64,000 nucleotides of DNA from Enterobacter ludwigii (GCA_023023105.1 CP083824.1:4588001-4652000), one strand, 5' to 3'. Counted from the first letter of the stretch, positions 34,470-44,120 are shown. Numbers and translations: made by a program. Notes: a model not told the origin generated them from the sequence alone.

Positions 34470-35393
34470 ATGGGAATCCCATTTCACGCGGCTTTGCTCG
34501 AGATTGATACAAATTCACTTTACTCAAATTTACATTTAGATACAAATACTGCATTTATCTTCTTTTTTATAATGGTAGGTTTACATTACTTTACACATGG
34601 AGCAGCACTTTTCGTGAAGATTAAAAAGGGATACATCCTCTGTGCCGTTTTAATAGCGATACTCTGCACTTTCGCTATTTACTCATACAACGCCTACCGA
34701 TATAAAAAAACCAGCAGAGATATTTTATATCAACTCTCTAGCCAACTTATTGTGAGGCAAGGGCTTGAACCAAAACTTTCAACCCACCTCGTTTTTGATA
34801 CATTATATATCGACGGAAATATATCAAAAGATGATGACGAAATAATTTCTTCAATTATCAAAAAAAACCTTATTCCTGTAAGAACAATATCGATAAACAG
34901 TGGTGGCGGTGATGTCGAAGCTGCAATCAAAATAGCACGCATTATTCATAACAAAGAAATTAACATTGAGGTCAGGCGATTATGTCTTTCTTCCTGTGCT
35001 AACTATCTTTTCCCTGCGGCAAAAAACAAAATCATCAATTATGGTTCCATTATTGGTTTCCATGGCTCACCTAATTCTGATGACAGTAAGTTAACGACCA
35101 CGGTTAACGGTGAAATCAATACAGACACAACGATAACAGATCGCATTTTCTCAGAAATAAGAAAAACGGATAAAGCATTTTACAAAGATATAAATGTGTC
35201 ATGGATGATGCCACTTTGCGGGCAAAAAGAAAATATTGGTGATCCAGACACAGGTCTGTCGACGTACAGCGAAAAGGATTTTACGCGTTTTGGCGTAAAA
35301 AACATTTCATTCACGGATGGTGAAATGGTATGGAAAAAGTCTATGGATATTATGGGTATACCTTTTGCTCACTATTGCAAGGAAAATTTATAA
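34470..35393 (+). CDS. Membrane protein with ClpP/S49-like serine-protease domain
   Basis: A 307-residue protein I do not recognise by name. Two hydrophobic segments lie near residues 28-48 and 54-72. A domain of the ClpP/crotonase fold follows: beta-strand then Gly-rich turn ISINSGGGDVEAAIKIARII (141-160), LCLSSCANYLFPAA (171-184; Ser174 or Ser175 as candidate nucleophile, like CASAC in related periplasmic ClpP-class proteins) and YGSIIGFHGS (His198). The coding region is strikingly AT-rich. ATG 34470 has no clear ribosome-binding site; GTG 34614, with GGAG 11 bases upstream, would remove the first hydrophobic segment. Its stop overlaps the microcin start (TAATG). Possible roles are immunity, precursor quality control or envelope processing; none is proven. 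Confidence 0.7.
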   Translation: MGIPFHAALLEIDTNSLYSNLHLDTNTAFIFFFIMVGLHYFTHGAALFVKIKKGYILCAVLIAILCTFAIYSYNAYRYKKTSRDILYQLSSQLIVRQGLEPKLSTHLVFDTLYIDGNISKDDDEIISSIIKKNLIPVRTISINSGGGDVEAAIKIARIIHNKEINIEVRRLCLSSCANYLFPAAKNKIINYGSIIGFHGSPNSDDSKLTTTVNGEINTDTTITDRIFSEIRKTDKAFYKDINVSWMMPLCGQKENIGDPDTGLSTYSEKDFTRFGVKNISFTDGEMVWKKSMDIMGIPFAHYCKENL

Positions 35394-35677
35394 TGCGTGA
35401 ACTCAATGAAAATGAATTAAGCAATGTAAGCGGTGCAGGAATGTGGGGTTCTATCGGTAGTGCGATTGGTGGGATGTTCGGTGGTGGTAGTGCTGGTTGT
35501 AACGGCAGCTATTCCCACACCAGTACCACCAACAAGGATGGTTCTCACTCTGAAAGCACCTCCTTTAGCGGCGGTTGCTCAGTTAACGTTGGTGGTAAAA
35601 GCGGTGGTTCGTCAAAAGGTAATGGAGGTTCGAAAAATGGCGGTGGCCGCCAGGGTAATGATCACGGCAGACATTAA
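35393..35677 (+). CDS. Candidate class II microcin precursor with double-glycine-type leader
   Basis: A 94-residue precursor. The first 15 residues, MRELNENELSNVSGA, match the leader consensus for C39-peptidase exporters (MR-L--NEL--VSG-G/A) and closely resemble the microcin V leader. Cleavage after GA would release about 79 residues starting GMWGSIGSAIGGMFGGGSAG. The product is very rich in Gly, Ser and Asn, has exactly two Cys (mature positions 21 and 47, allowing one disulfide) and a basic, His-containing tail ending NDHGRH. I recognise no known microcin in it. The start overlaps the preceding stop (TAATG). AGGA lies nine bases upstream. A leader peptidase/exporter is encoded just downstream. 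Confidence 0.85.
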   Translation: MRELNENELSNVSGAGMWGSIGSAIGGMFGGGSAGCNGSYSHTSTTNKDGSHSESTSFSGGCSVNVGGKSGGSSKGNGGSKNGGGRQGNDHGRH

Positions 35678-35697
35678 TTCCTGAATCGTTATCACTC

Positions 35698-35722
35698 ATA
35701 GCCGCTGATATTGAGCGGCTAT
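35698..35722 (+). terminator. Hairpin between the microcin gene and exporter genes
   Basis: ATAGCCGCT / GATATTG / AGCGGCTAT, a perfect nine-bp stem, followed only by TTCC. It looks like a partial terminator or mRNA stabiliser that would yield more precursor than exporter mRNA. Confidence 0.6.
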
Positions 35723-35746
35723 TTCCACAGCCGTAAGAGGCCAGAT

Positions 35747-37021
35747 ATGTTTCGCAAGGAAGCTATTGAATATCAGAGTACCCGATGGGAAGGAAAGGCC
35801 GTACTTCTCCCAGGGATCCCTTTTGCTTTTATCGTATTGCTCAGCCTGTTTTTTATTGCCTCTATTTCTATTTTTATTGCCAAAGGTTCCTATACCCGGC
35901 GCGTCATTGTTCACGGTGAGATAACGACTTTCCCCGGTGCAGTGAATATCTCTGCATCAATGCAGGGTACGGTAGTGAAGAGTTTTGTTAGCGAAGGCGA
36001 TCGTATAAAAAAAGGTGACGCACTCTTCCTCATTCATTCAGGTGTATCGACGCAATCAGGTCTGGTTGATGAGAACAAAAAAAAGGAGATCACGCTACAG
36101 ATAAACAGTATCAATGTAATGATGGCAAATTTGATCTCTTCGAAAAAACGTACGCTTAACGCACTGATAATTCAGAAAGTACATTATCAGTCCAGTTTTA
36201 ACACCTCATCTGAATTGCTTGTGCAGGCTGAGCGGGAACTGCATCAGATTGAGAAAAACGTTAACGATTACCGCAGTTATCAGGAAAAAGGTCTGGTCAC
36301 GAAAGACCAGATGAGCAGCCAAAACGCACTACTCTATCAACAGCAGAGCAATGTTTCTGACCTGGTCGCCAGAAAATCACAGGACCAGGTTCAGGTAGAT
36401 ATGCTCAATCAGCAGATCCAGTCCCAGGGAGCTGATTATGACCACCAGATTTATCAGCTTGAGCAACAAAAGTATGAGCTGGAAAAAGAAAAGTTAAACA
36501 CAGAAGCAGAAGGAAATTATGTCATCGAGGCGACAGCCGATGGCTTAATCGACTCCATCAATACGACGCAAGGTAAGATGATCGGCTCCGGCGATGTACT
36601 CGCGCGTGTTCAGCAGAATATACATTCGCCATGCTATATCGAAACCTGGGTTCCGGATGAAGTTCTCCCCTATCTTGCGATTGGCCAGCGCGTTAATGTC
36701 AGTTACGACGCCTTTCCTTATGAGAAATTTGGTCAGTTCAGGGCATCAATATCAGCAATATCCAGGGTTCCGGCATCGAAACCTGAACTCCTGTCAAAGC
36801 AGACCATTGCACACGAATTCTATGACGATAAAAAATCCTGGTACAAAATCATGATCAAACCTGACCTACAGTCTGTGCAGGTTCATGGAAAGCAACTCTC
36901 ACTGAGCCAGGGAGCAAAAGCGCAGATTTCTCTTTTCCTTGAAAAGAGACGTATCTACGAATGGTTATTATCGCCATTTTACGAAATGAAAATGAGCGTA
37001 ACGGATGCGGGAAATGAATAA
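35747..37021 (+). CDS. HlyD/CvaA-like membrane-fusion protein for microcin export
   Basis: A 424-residue periplasmic adaptor. It has one N-terminal membrane helix (about residues 21-47), a lipoyl-like segment SASMQGTVVKSFVSEGDRIK, a long Gln/Glu/Lys-rich coiled-coil hairpin (about 105-245), then the second lipoyl half (VIEATADGLIDSINTTQGKM) and beta-barrel domain. CvaA/MchE proteins link the inner-membrane ABC exporter to TolC. ATG 35747 has AGAGG six bases upstream; the frame is open from 35711. The next gene starts 17 bases inside its end. Confidence 0.9.
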   Translation: MFRKEAIEYQSTRWEGKAVLLPGIPFAFIVLLSLFFIASISIFIAKGSYTRRVIVHGEITTFPGAVNISASMQGTVVKSFVSEGDRIKKGDALFLIHSGVSTQSGLVDENKKKEITLQINSINVMMANLISSKKRTLNALIIQKVHYQSSFNTSSELLVQAERELHQIEKNVNDYRSYQEKGLVTKDQMSSQNALLYQQQSNVSDLVARKSQDQVQVDMLNQQIQSQGADYDHQIYQLEQQKYELEKEKLNTEAEGNYVIEATADGLIDSINTTQGKMIGSGDVLARVQQNIHSPCYIETWVPDEVLPYLAIGQRVNVSYDAFPYEKFGQFRASISAISRVPASKPELLSKQTIAHEFYDDKKSWYKIMIKPDLQSVQVHGKQLSLSQGAKAQISLFLEKRRIYEWLLSPFYEMKMSVTDAGNE

Positions 37022-39131
37022 TTTTTATACCCCTGAGACGCTGATGCGCAAACTTGATTTGAGGTTATTTAAACGCATCCCGGTTGTATTTCAAACTGAA
37101 GCATCCGAATGTGGCCTGGCCTGTCTTTCAATGATATGCAGTTTTTATGGCAAGCAGGTTGACCTTCTACAACTCCGGCAACAATTCAATTTGTCATCGC
37201 GTGGGGTCAACCTCAATGCGATAAAAGCAATTGCCAGTGAACTGGAGATGTCGTCACGTGCATTGTCCGTGGAGCTTCAGGAATTACGTGATGTGCGTAA
37301 GCCCTGCATTTTGCACTGGGATTTTAACCATTTTGTCGTACTGATTAAGGTCGATAAGAACAGCGTGGTGATCCACGATCCTGCTTTTGGACGACGGGTA
37401 ATTAGCATGTCCGAATTGTCCAGGCATTTTACCGGTGTCGTGCTTGAGGTATGGCCGGGAACGGCCTTCTCAGGTCAAAAGAAGCAAAAGAGGTTAAAAA
37501 CTGCCACGTTATTAAAGAATATCAATGGTCTGACGGCATCACTGACAAAGATATTTTTCTTATCGCTGGTGATTGAGTTGATCAGCCTGCTGTTGCCAGT
37601 GGGTACACAATTAGTCACGGATAATGTCATTGCATCCGGAGATTACGGTTTACTCAATCTCATCTGTCTTGGGCTGTTCATTCTGATTCTGTTGCGTTTG
37701 GCGGTCAGTGTCATACGCTCCTGGACCACGCTGATACTGGGAACACTCATCGACGTCCAGTGGAGCTTTAGCCTCTTTTCGCACCTTATTAAGCTACCGA
37801 CAACCTATTTTGAAAGGCGCAAACTAGGGGATATTCAGTCTCGTTTCCACTCACTTGATGTGATACGCGCCACATTTACCACCGGTTTAACTGGTAGCAT
37901 TATTGATACGCTAATGCTCATGGGTTTGCTGATAATGATGTTTTTATACAACCTGCAACTCAGCATGATCGTGGTCTCTTTTACCGCAATATATACCTTC
38001 ATTCGGTTTGCAACCTATCGATACTACCGCCAGTTATCCGAAGAAGAATTAATCAAGGAGGCACGTCTTAATTCTTATTTTATGGAAACCCTGTACGGTA
38101 TTGCGACGATTAAGATTCAGGGGATGACTGACCTGAGAATCAATAATTGGTTTAACCTTTTTTCAGATAGGGTCAATACTGGTATTCGTTTGACGCGAAT
38201 GGATCTTTTCTTTGGTGGCGTTGTATCTTTTATCGCCGCCTGCGACCAAATTGTTATCCTGTGGGTAAGCGGCAAACTGATGATTGATAGTCATTTAACC
38301 ATCGGCATGTTTATCGCGTTTAACACCTTCAGGAGCCAGTTCTATGATCGAATAAATACCCTCATCAACTTTATCATTCAGCTGAACATCATCAACTTAC
38401 ATAATGAACGCGTTGCCGATATTGCGCTACAGGAAGCAACGTCTTTAACGGCCACCAGCCCGCTGCGTTTACCACAGGGAGCCTTAACGCTTGAAACCCA
38501 GGATCTGGCCTACCGTTATGATAACCATGCAGACCCCATCTTCAGTAAACTGAATCTGACCATTCATGCCGGAGAGAGTATTGCTATTACGGGCGTGTCG
38601 GGTGCCGGTAAAAGCACCCTAATGAAAGTGTTATGCGGATTATTCGAACCCGCGAACGGCTGTGTCCGAATTAATGGCATTGATATTAAGCAACTTGGTT
38701 TTGAGCATTATGCTGAACGCATTGCCTGTATTATGCAGGAAGATAAGCTGTTTTCGGGCTCAATCAAAGAAAACATCGCCGGTTTCCGGCCTGACATTGA
38801 CGAGCAATGGATGGTGGAATGCACCATCGCCAGCCATATTCATAATGACATTTTAAAACTACCGATGGGTTATGAGACACTGATTGGTGAACTCGGGGAA
38901 GGGTTATCCGGTGGTCAAAAACAGCGGCTTTATATTGCCAGGGCATTATACCGCAAACCGGGTATTCTATTCATGGACGAGGCGACCAGCCACCTGGATA
39001 AAACCAGTGAGAGCCAGGTCAATCAGTCTATACAAGCGATGAATATTACCAGGATCATTATCGCACATCGCGAAACCACGATTTCATCGGCAGATCGGGT
39101 GTTCGTGATTAATGGAGAAGAGCTACCCTAA
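37005..39131 (+). CDS. CvaB-like peptidase-containing ABC exporter (C39 peptidase)
   Basis: A 708-residue bacteriocin exporter. Residues about 25-150 form a C39 peptidase with catalytic Cys36 in QTEASECGLACLSM, His109 in HWDFNHFVVL and Asp125 in IHDPAF. It cleaves double-glycine-type leaders. Residues about 180-460 form six membrane helices. The nucleotide-binding domain has Walker A GVSGAGKST (530-538), signature LSGGQKQR (634-641), Walker B GILFMDEA (653-660) and the switch His in IIIAHRE. ATG 37005 lies within the adaptor gene; a second ATG at 37014 is possible. This is the last gene of the island, closed by a strong terminator. Confidence 0.93.
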   Translation: MREMNNFYTPETLMRKLDLRLFKRIPVVFQTEASECGLACLSMICSFYGKQVDLLQLRQQFNLSSRGVNLNAIKAIASELEMSSRALSVELQELRDVRKPCILHWDFNHFVVLIKVDKNSVVIHDPAFGRRVISMSELSRHFTGVVLEVWPGTAFSGQKKQKRLKTATLLKNINGLTASLTKIFFLSLVIELISLLLPVGTQLVTDNVIASGDYGLLNLICLGLFILILLRLAVSVIRSWTTLILGTLIDVQWSFSLFSHLIKLPTTYFERRKLGDIQSRFHSLDVIRATFTTGLTGSIIDTLMLMGLLIMMFLYNLQLSMIVVSFTAIYTFIRFATYRYYRQLSEEELIKEARLNSYFMETLYGIATIKIQGMTDLRINNWFNLFSDRVNTGIRLTRMDLFFGGVVSFIAACDQIVILWVSGKLMIDSHLTIGMFIAFNTFRSQFYDRINTLINFIIQLNIINLHNERVADIALQEATSLTATSPLRLPQGALTLETQDLAYRYDNHADPIFSKLNLTIHAGESIAITGVSGAGKSTLMKVLCGLFEPANGCVRINGIDIKQLGFEHYAERIACIMQEDKLFSGSIKENIAGFRPDIDEQWMVECTIASHIHNDILKLPMGYETLIGELGEGLSGGQKQRLYIARALYRKPGILFMDEATSHLDKTSESQVNQSIQAMNITRIIIAHRETTISSADRVFVINGEELP

Positions 39132-39207
39132 TCTGTTGAATTTCGCGGAACAGAGATTGACTCAGGACATGTCAATTCCGGGTAATAAAGGAAGTCTGAT
39201 CATTATC

Positions 39208-39244
39208 AAATAAAAAGCCGCTGAACGCTCAGCGGCTTTTTACG
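39208..39244. terminator. Bidirectional terminator, microcin exporter / typA
   Basis: AAAAGCCGCTGA / ACGC / TCAGCGGCTTTT (39213-39240) with T runs on both strands, between convergent genes. Confidence 0.9.
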
Positions 39245-39246
39245 TT

Positions 39247-39276
39247 CCGGGTAATGAGAACGCTTACCCGGCCTAC
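39247..39276. repeat. REP-type palindrome downstream of typA
   Basis: CCGGGTAATGAGAACG, then CTTACCCGGCCTAC: a REP unit in the convergent gap. Confidence 0.75.
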
Positions 39277-39288
39277 GGCATAACCGTA

Positions 39289-41112
39289 TTAGTCTTCTTT
39301 CGCACCGCGCATAGCACGTTTACGATCGTTCTCGGTCAGGTGACGTTTACGGATACGAATTGACTGTGGAGTCACTTCTACCAGTTCGTCGTCATCGATG
39401 AATTCCAGAGCTTGCTCCAGAGTCATCTTGATCGGTGGAACCAGAACCGTTGCTTCGTCAGTACCGGACGCACGCATGTTGGTCAGTTTCTTACCGGTCA
39501 GGCAGTTTACAGTCAGGTCGTTAGAACGACTGTGAATACCGATGATCTGGCCTTCATAAACTTCAGCACCGTGACCCAGGAACAGCTTACCGCGATCCTG
39601 CAGACCGAACAGCGCAAACGCAACCGCTTTACCCTGACCGTTGGAGATCAGCACGCCGTTGTTACGCTGGCCAACTTCACCCGGACGAACATCGTCGTAG
39701 TGGCTGAAGGTGGAGTACAGCAGACCAGTACCGGAAGTCATGGTCATGAATTCTGAACGGAAGCCGATCAGACCACGGCTTGGGATCACGTAGTCAAGAC
39801 GTACGCGGCCTTTGCCATCTGGATTCATGTTTTTCAGGTCGCCTTTACGCTCACCCAGAGCCTGCATCACAGAACCCTGGTGCTGCTCTTCAACGTCCAG
39901 CGTCACGTTTTCGAACGGCTCTTGTTTACGGCCATCGATTTCGCGGAAGATAACTTTCGGACGGGAAACCGCCATTTCGAAACCTTCACGACGCATGTTT
40001 TCGATCAGAACAGACAGGTGCAGCTCACCACGACCTGAAACGCGGAATGCATCAGCGTCTTCGGTTTCTTCAACGCGCAGCGCAACGTTGTGCACCAGCT
40101 CTTTGTTCAGGCGGTCAAGGATCTGACGAGAGGTAACAAATTTACCTTCTTTACCGCAGAACGGAGAGGTGTTGACGTTGAAGAACATGGATACGGTTGG
40201 TTCATCAACGGACAGGGCTGGCAGCGCTTCGACGTTCTGCGGGTCGCAGATGGTGTCGGAGATGTTCAGTTCACCCAGACCGGTGATAGCGATGATGTCG
40301 CCCGCTTCAGCGATGTCGCTCTCGATACGCTCAAGACCCAGGTGAGTCAGTACCTTACCGACTTTACCGTTACGGGTTTTGCCTTCGCTATCAATGATAG
40401 TGACCTGCTGGTTAGGCTTCACTTTACCGCGCTTGATACGACCAATGCCGATTACACCAACATAGTTGTTGTAGTCGAGCTGAGAGATCTGCATCTGCAG
40501 GGTGCCGTCGAGATCGACGTTTGGCGCAGGAACACGGTCAACAATCGCCTGGTACAGCGGGGTCATGTCTTCAGCCATGTCTTCGTGATCCAGACCCGCA
40601 ATACCGTTCAGCGCAGAAGCGTAAACGATAGGGAAGTCCAGCTGCTCGTCGGTCGCGTCGAGGTTAACGAACAGGTCAAATACCTGGTCAACAACCCAGT
40701 CAGGACGCGCGCCAGGACGGTCAACTTTGTTGATAACAACGATTGGCTTCAGACCATGGGCAAATGCTTTTTTGGTCACGAAGCGCGTCTGTGGCATTGG
40801 GCCATCCATTGCGTCAACGACCAGCAGAACGGAGTCTACCATGGACATTACACGTTCAACTTCACCACCGAAGTCGGCGTGCCCTGGGGTATCAACGATG
40901 TTGATACGGTAGTCATTCCATTTAATCGCGGTGTTTTTCGCGAGGATGGTAATCCCACGCTCTTTCTCCAAATCGTTGGAGTCCATCACGCGTTCTTGGG
41001 TTTCGGCACGCGCATCAAACGTACCGGATTGCTGCAGCAGCTTGTCAACTAGGGTAGTTTTACCATGGTCAACGTGCGCGATGATGGCGATGTTACGCAA
41101 ATTTTCGATCAC
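39289..41112 (-). CDS. typA: Ribosome-associated GTPase BipA/TypA
   Basis: TypA is an EF-G-like translational GTPase that assists 50S assembly, especially in the cold, and affects virulence and stress responses. The 607 residues show G1 [15 protein letters not shown], the GITI switch, G3 [13 protein letters not shown]4 [11 protein letters not shown] and the C-terminal domain ending [20 protein letters not shown]. The length equals E. coli TypA. It is divergent from glnA, with the shared gap full of nitrogen- and carbon-control sites. Confidence 0.98.
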   Translation of the reverse strand: MIENLRNIAIIAHVDHGKTTLVDKLLQQSGTFDARAETQERVMDSNDLEKERGITILAKNTAIKWNDYRINIVDTPGHADFGGEVERVMSMVDSVLLVVDAMDGPMPQTRFVTKKAFAHGLKPIVVINKVDRPGARPDWVVDQVFDLFVNLDATDEQLDFPIVYASALNGIAGLDHEDMAEDMTPLYQAIVDRVPAPNVDLDGTLQMQISQLDYNNYVGVIGIGRIKRGKVKPNQQVTIIDSEGKTRNGKVGKVLTHLGLERIESDIAEAGDIIAITGLGELNISDTICDPQNVEALPALSVDEPTVSMFFNVNTSPFCGKEGKFVTSRQILDRLNKELVHNVALRVEETEDADAFRVSGRGELHLSVLIENMRREGFEMAVSRPKVIFREIDGRKQEPFENVTLDVEEQHQGSVMQALGERKGDLKNMNPDGKGRVRLDYVIPSRGLIGFRSEFMTMTSGTGLLYSTFSHYDDVRPGEVGQRNNGVLISNGQGKAVAFALFGLQDRGKLFLGHGAEVYEGQIIGIHSRSNDLTVNCLTGKKLTNMRASGTDEATVLVPPIKMTLEQALEFIDDDELVEVTPQSIRIRKRHLTENDRKRAMRGAKED

Positions 41113-41219
41113 AACTTTGCCTCAGGCATTTAGAAATAGCGCGTTATTGTACACGGATTAATCGCACTACAAAACAGGATCACAAACATCCCCCGCAAAC
41201 AAGTATTGCAGAGATGCTT

Positions 41220-41235
41220 TGTGATCGCTTTCACG
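41220..41235. promoter_or_regulatory. CRP site in the typA-glnA gap
   Basis: TGTGATCGCTTTCACG fits TGTGA-N6-TCACA with one change. It corresponds to the CRP control region of the glnAp1 promoter. Confidence 0.75.
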
Positions 41236-41264
41236 GAGCGGTAAAAGGGCACTTTAACGTAAAT

Positions 41265-41353
41265 TGCACCAATATGGTGCTCAATGTTCACATTGAAGCA
41301 CTATACTGGTGCAACAAATCCATTGTGGTGCAGCCCTTTTGCACTATGGTGCG
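41265..41353. promoter_or_regulatory. NtrC enhancer cluster upstream of glnA
   Basis: Full dyads TGCACCAATATGGTGC (41265-41280) and GCACTATACTGGTGCA (41298-41313) match TGCACC-N-GGTGCA. Weaker copies lie at 41324-41332 (TGTGGTGCA) and 41340-41353 (TGCACTATGGTGCG). This reproduces the multi-site glnAp2 enhancer. Confidence 0.88.
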
Positions 41354-41386
41354 CATGATAACGCCTTTTTGGGGTGTTTTAAAAGT

Positions 41387-41402
41387 TGGCACAGATTTCG
41401 CT
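41387..41402 (+). promoter_or_regulatory. Sigma-54 promoter glnAp2
   Basis: TGGCACAGATTTCGCT has the -24 GG and -12 GC separated by ten bases, the glnAp2 signature, located 89 bases before glnA. The remainder of the 41113-41490 gap contains no gene. Confidence 0.88.
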
Positions 41403-41490
41403 TTATAAAAAATACATGGCACCAGCCAGTACAAACAGAAATTGAAGACCTCGTTACCACGACGACAATGACCAATCTGGAGAGTTAAGT

Positions 41491-42900
41491 ATGTCCGCTG
41501 AACACGTTTTGACGATGCTGAACGAACATGAAGTGAAGTTTGTTGATCTGCGCTTCACCGATACCAAAGGTAAAGAACAGCACGTCACAATTCCTGCTCA
41601 TCAGGTAAACGCCGAATTCTTCGAAGAAGGCAAAATGTTTGACGGCTCCTCCATTGGTGGCTGGAAAGGCATTAACGAATCCGACATGGTTCTGATGCCA
41701 GATGCGACCACTGCGGTCATTGATCCGTTCTTCGAAGAACCAACCCTGATCATCCGTTGCGACATCCTCGAGCCAGGCACGCTGCAGGGCTACGACCGCG
41801 ACCCACGTTCTATCGCAAAACGCGCTGAAGAGTACCTGCGTTCTACCGGCATCGCAGACACCGTTCTTTTCGGGCCAGAACCAGAATTCTTCCTGTTCGA
41901 CGACATCCGTTTCGGTGCGTCTATTTCTGGTTCCCACGTTGCTATCGACGATATCGAAGGCGCATGGAACTCTTCCACCAAATACGAAGGTGGTAACAAA
42001 GGTCACCGTCCAGGCGTTAAAGGCGGTTACTTCCCGGTTCCTCCGGTCGACTCAGCACAGGACATTCGTTCCACCATGTGTCTGGTGATGGAAGAGATGG
42101 GCCTGGTAGTTGAAGCTCACCACCACGAAGTGGCGACTGCTGGTCAGAACGAAGTGGCTACCCGCTTCAACACCATGACCAAAAAAGCAGACGAAATTCA
42201 GATCTACAAATACGTTGTGCACAACGTTGCGCACCGTTTCGGTAAAACCGCTACCTTCATGCCAAAACCTATGTTTGGCGACAACGGTTCCGGTATGCAC
42301 TGCCACATGTCTCTGTCCAAGAACGGTACCAACCTGTTCTCTGGTGACAAATATGCTGGTCTGTCTGAGCAGGCGCTGTATTACATCGGCGGCGTAATCA
42401 AACACGCTAAAGCGATCAACGCCCTGGCTAACCCAACCACTAACTCCTACAAGCGTCTGGTCCCGGGCTACGAAGCACCAGTAATGCTGGCCTACTCTGC
42501 GCGTAACCGTTCTGCTTCTATCCGTATCCCGGTTGTTGCTTCTCCTAAAGCGCGTCGTATCGAAGTGCGCTTCCCGGACCCAGCGGCTAACCCATACCTG
42601 TGCTTCGCAGCACTGCTGATGGCTGGTCTGGATGGTATCAAGAACAAGATCCACCCAGGCGAAGCAATGGACAAAAACCTGTACGACCTGCCGCCAGAAG
42701 AAGCGAAAGAGATCCCACAGGTTGCTGGTTCTCTGGAAGAAGCCCTGCAGGCGCTGGACGCAGACCGCGAGTTCCTGACTGCAGGTGGCGTATTCACTGA
42801 CGACGCTATCGATGCTTACATCGCCCTGCGTACTGAAGAGAACGACCGCGTGCGTATGACTCCGCATCCGGTAGAGTTCGAGCTGTACTACAGCGTTTAA
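41491..42900 (+). CDS. glnA: Glutamine synthetase (GSI-beta)
   Basis: GlnA makes glutamine from glutamate, ammonia and ATP; it is a cytoplasmic dodecamer. The 469 residues equal the enterobacterial enzyme. Visible are [17 protein letters not shown], the metal-site [30 protein letters not shown], and the adenylylation loop [10 protein letters not shown] with Tyr near residue 398 (Tyr397 in mature numbering), so activity is controlled by GlnE. First gene of glnALG. Confidence 0.99.
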   Translation: MSAEHVLTMLNEHEVKFVDLRFTDTKGKEQHVTIPAHQVNAEFFEEGKMFDGSSIGGWKGINESDMVLMPDATTAVIDPFFEEPTLIIRCDILEPGTLQGYDRDPRSIAKRAEEYLRSTGIADTVLFGPEPEFFLFDDIRFGASISGSHVAIDDIEGAWNSSTKYEGGNKGHRPGVKGGYFPVPPVDSAQDIRSTMCLVMEEMGLVVEAHHHEVATAGQNEVATRFNTMTKKADEIQIYKYVVHNVAHRFGKTATFMPKPMFGDNGSGMHCHMSLSKNGTNLFSGDKYAGLSEQALYYIGGVIKHAKAINALANPTTNSYKRLVPGYEAPVMLAYSARNRSASIRIPVVASPKARRIEVRFPDPAANPYLCFAALLMAGLDGIKNKIHPGEAMDKNLYDLPPEEAKEIPQVAGSLEEALQALDADREFLTAGGVFTDDAIDAYIALRTEENDRVRMTPHPVEFELYYSV

Positions 42901-42913
42901 TTAAGTTGTTTTA

Positions 42914-42980
42914 CCCGGCGTCACAAACGCCGGGGGTAGTTGCCGTGGAAACTTTTAGCCCATCTCCGGATGGGCTTTTT
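42914..42980 (+). terminator. glnA 3' hairpins and terminator
   Basis: CCCGGCGTCACAAACGCCGGG is followed by AGCCCATC / TCCG / GATGGGCT and six T residues (42957-42981). In E. coli the equivalent terminator gives glnA-only transcripts and the 3'-derived sRNA GlnZ; the presence of an sRNA here is inferred. Confidence 0.85.
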
Positions 42981-43031
42981 TCTCCACCAACAACCTGATC
43001 TCGCGCGCTTTTTACGACGAAAAAGCTATAC

Positions 43032-43048
43032 TGCACTAAATTAGTGCA
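43032..43048. promoter_or_regulatory. NtrC operator at glnLp
   Basis: TGCACTAAATTAGTGCA is a perfect 7-3-7 dyad matching the NtrC consensus. It overlaps the -10-like TATACT (43027-43032), consistent with repression of the internal glnL promoter by NtrC. Confidence 0.85.
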
Positions 43049-43070
43049 AACAACTCCAGGAGACTGCTGA

Positions 43071-44120
43071 ATGGCAACTGGCACGCTGCCCGATGCTGGG
43101 CAGATCCTCAATTCTTTGATTAACAGTATCTTGCTTGTCGACGACGAGCTGGCCGTACATTATGCCAACCCGGCGGCACAGCAGCTGCTCGCCCAAAGCG
43201 CACGTAAACTGTTTGGCACCCCGCTTCCGGAATTACTGAGTTATTTTTCGCTGAATATTGGCCTGATGCAGGAAAGTTTGCAGGCCGGTCAAGGATTCAC
43301 GGATAACGAAGTCACGCTGGTTATCGACGGGCGCTCGCATATTCTGTCACTGACTGCCCAACGCCTTCCTGAAGGACTGATCCTGCTGGAAATGGCGCCA
43401 ATGGATAATCAGCGCCGACTGAGCCAGGAGCAGCTTCAGCATGCCCAGCAAATTGCCGCCCGCGACCTGGTGCGAGGTCTGGCGCATGAAATCAAAAACC
43501 CGCTGGGTGGGTTACGCGGCGCAGCACAACTCCTGACAAAGGCGTTGCCCGACCCCGCGCTGGCGGAGTACACCAACGTCATCATCGAACAGGCAGACCG
43601 CCTGCGCAATCTGGTTGACCGTCTTCTCGGGCCACAGCAACCGGGTATGCACGTATCAGAAAGTATTCATAAAGTGGCTGAGCGGGTGGTGAAACTGGTT
43701 TCGATGGAATTACCAGAAAACGTCACGCTGGTGCGTGATTACGACCCAAGCCTGCCAGAACTGGCACATGACCCGGATCAGATTGAGCAGGTACTGTTGA
43801 ATATCGTACGCAATGCCCTGCAGGCTCTGGGGCCTGAAGGGGGCGAGATTATTTTACGTACCCGCACCGCCTTCCAGCTCACGTTACACGGCGTACGCTA
43901 TCGACTGGCCGCCCGAATCGACGTTGAGGATAACGGACCTGGTATTCCATCGCATCTACAGGACACCCTGTTCTACCCGATGGTAAGTGGTCGCGAAGGC
44001 GGAACCGGCCTGGGCTTATCCATTGCACGCAGTTTGATCGATCAACACTCTGGAAAAATTGAATTTAACAGTTGGCCGGGACACACCGAGTTTTCGGTTT
44101 TCCTGCCGATTAAAAAATAA
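43071..44120 (+). CDS. glnL: Nitrogen sensor kinase/phosphatase NtrB
   Basis: NtrB phosphorylates or dephosphorylates NtrC under control of PII. The 349 soluble residues carry an N-terminal PAS domain ([20 protein letters not shown]), the H-box [20 protein letters not shown] with phospho-His near 139, N-box [11 protein letters not shown], and G boxes DNGPGIP and [10 protein letters not shown]. Twelve bases separate it from glnG, forming one operon. Confidence 0.98.
   Translation: MATGTLPDAGQILNSLINSILLVDDELAVHYANPAAQQLLAQSARKLFGTPLPELLSYFSLNIGLMQESLQAGQGFTDNEVTLVIDGRSHILSLTAQRLPEGLILLEMAPMDNQRRLSQEQLQHAQQIAARDLVRGLAHEIKNPLGGLRGAAQLLTKALPDPALAEYTNVIIEQADRLRNLVDRLLGPQQPGMHVSESIHKVAERVVKLVSMELPENVTLVRDYDPSLPELAHDPDQIEQVLLNIVRNALQALGPEGGEIILRTRTAFQLTLHGVRYRLAARIDVEDNGPGIPSHLQDTLFYPMVSGREGGTGLGLSIARSLIDQHSGKIEFNSWPGHTEFSVFLPIKK

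Noticed and set aside
35433..35684. An 83-codon GTG-started frame overlapping the microcin gene in another phase, predicted hydrophobic (Val-rich)
   Set aside because: Its hydrophobicity is a by-product of GGT/GGC glycine codons read one base off. It has no ribosome-binding site, so I do not propose it as an overlapping immunity gene.
40090..41052. 320-codon open frame opposite typA
   Set aside because: Shadow created by the strong codon bias of typA; no recognisable motif or ribosome-binding site.
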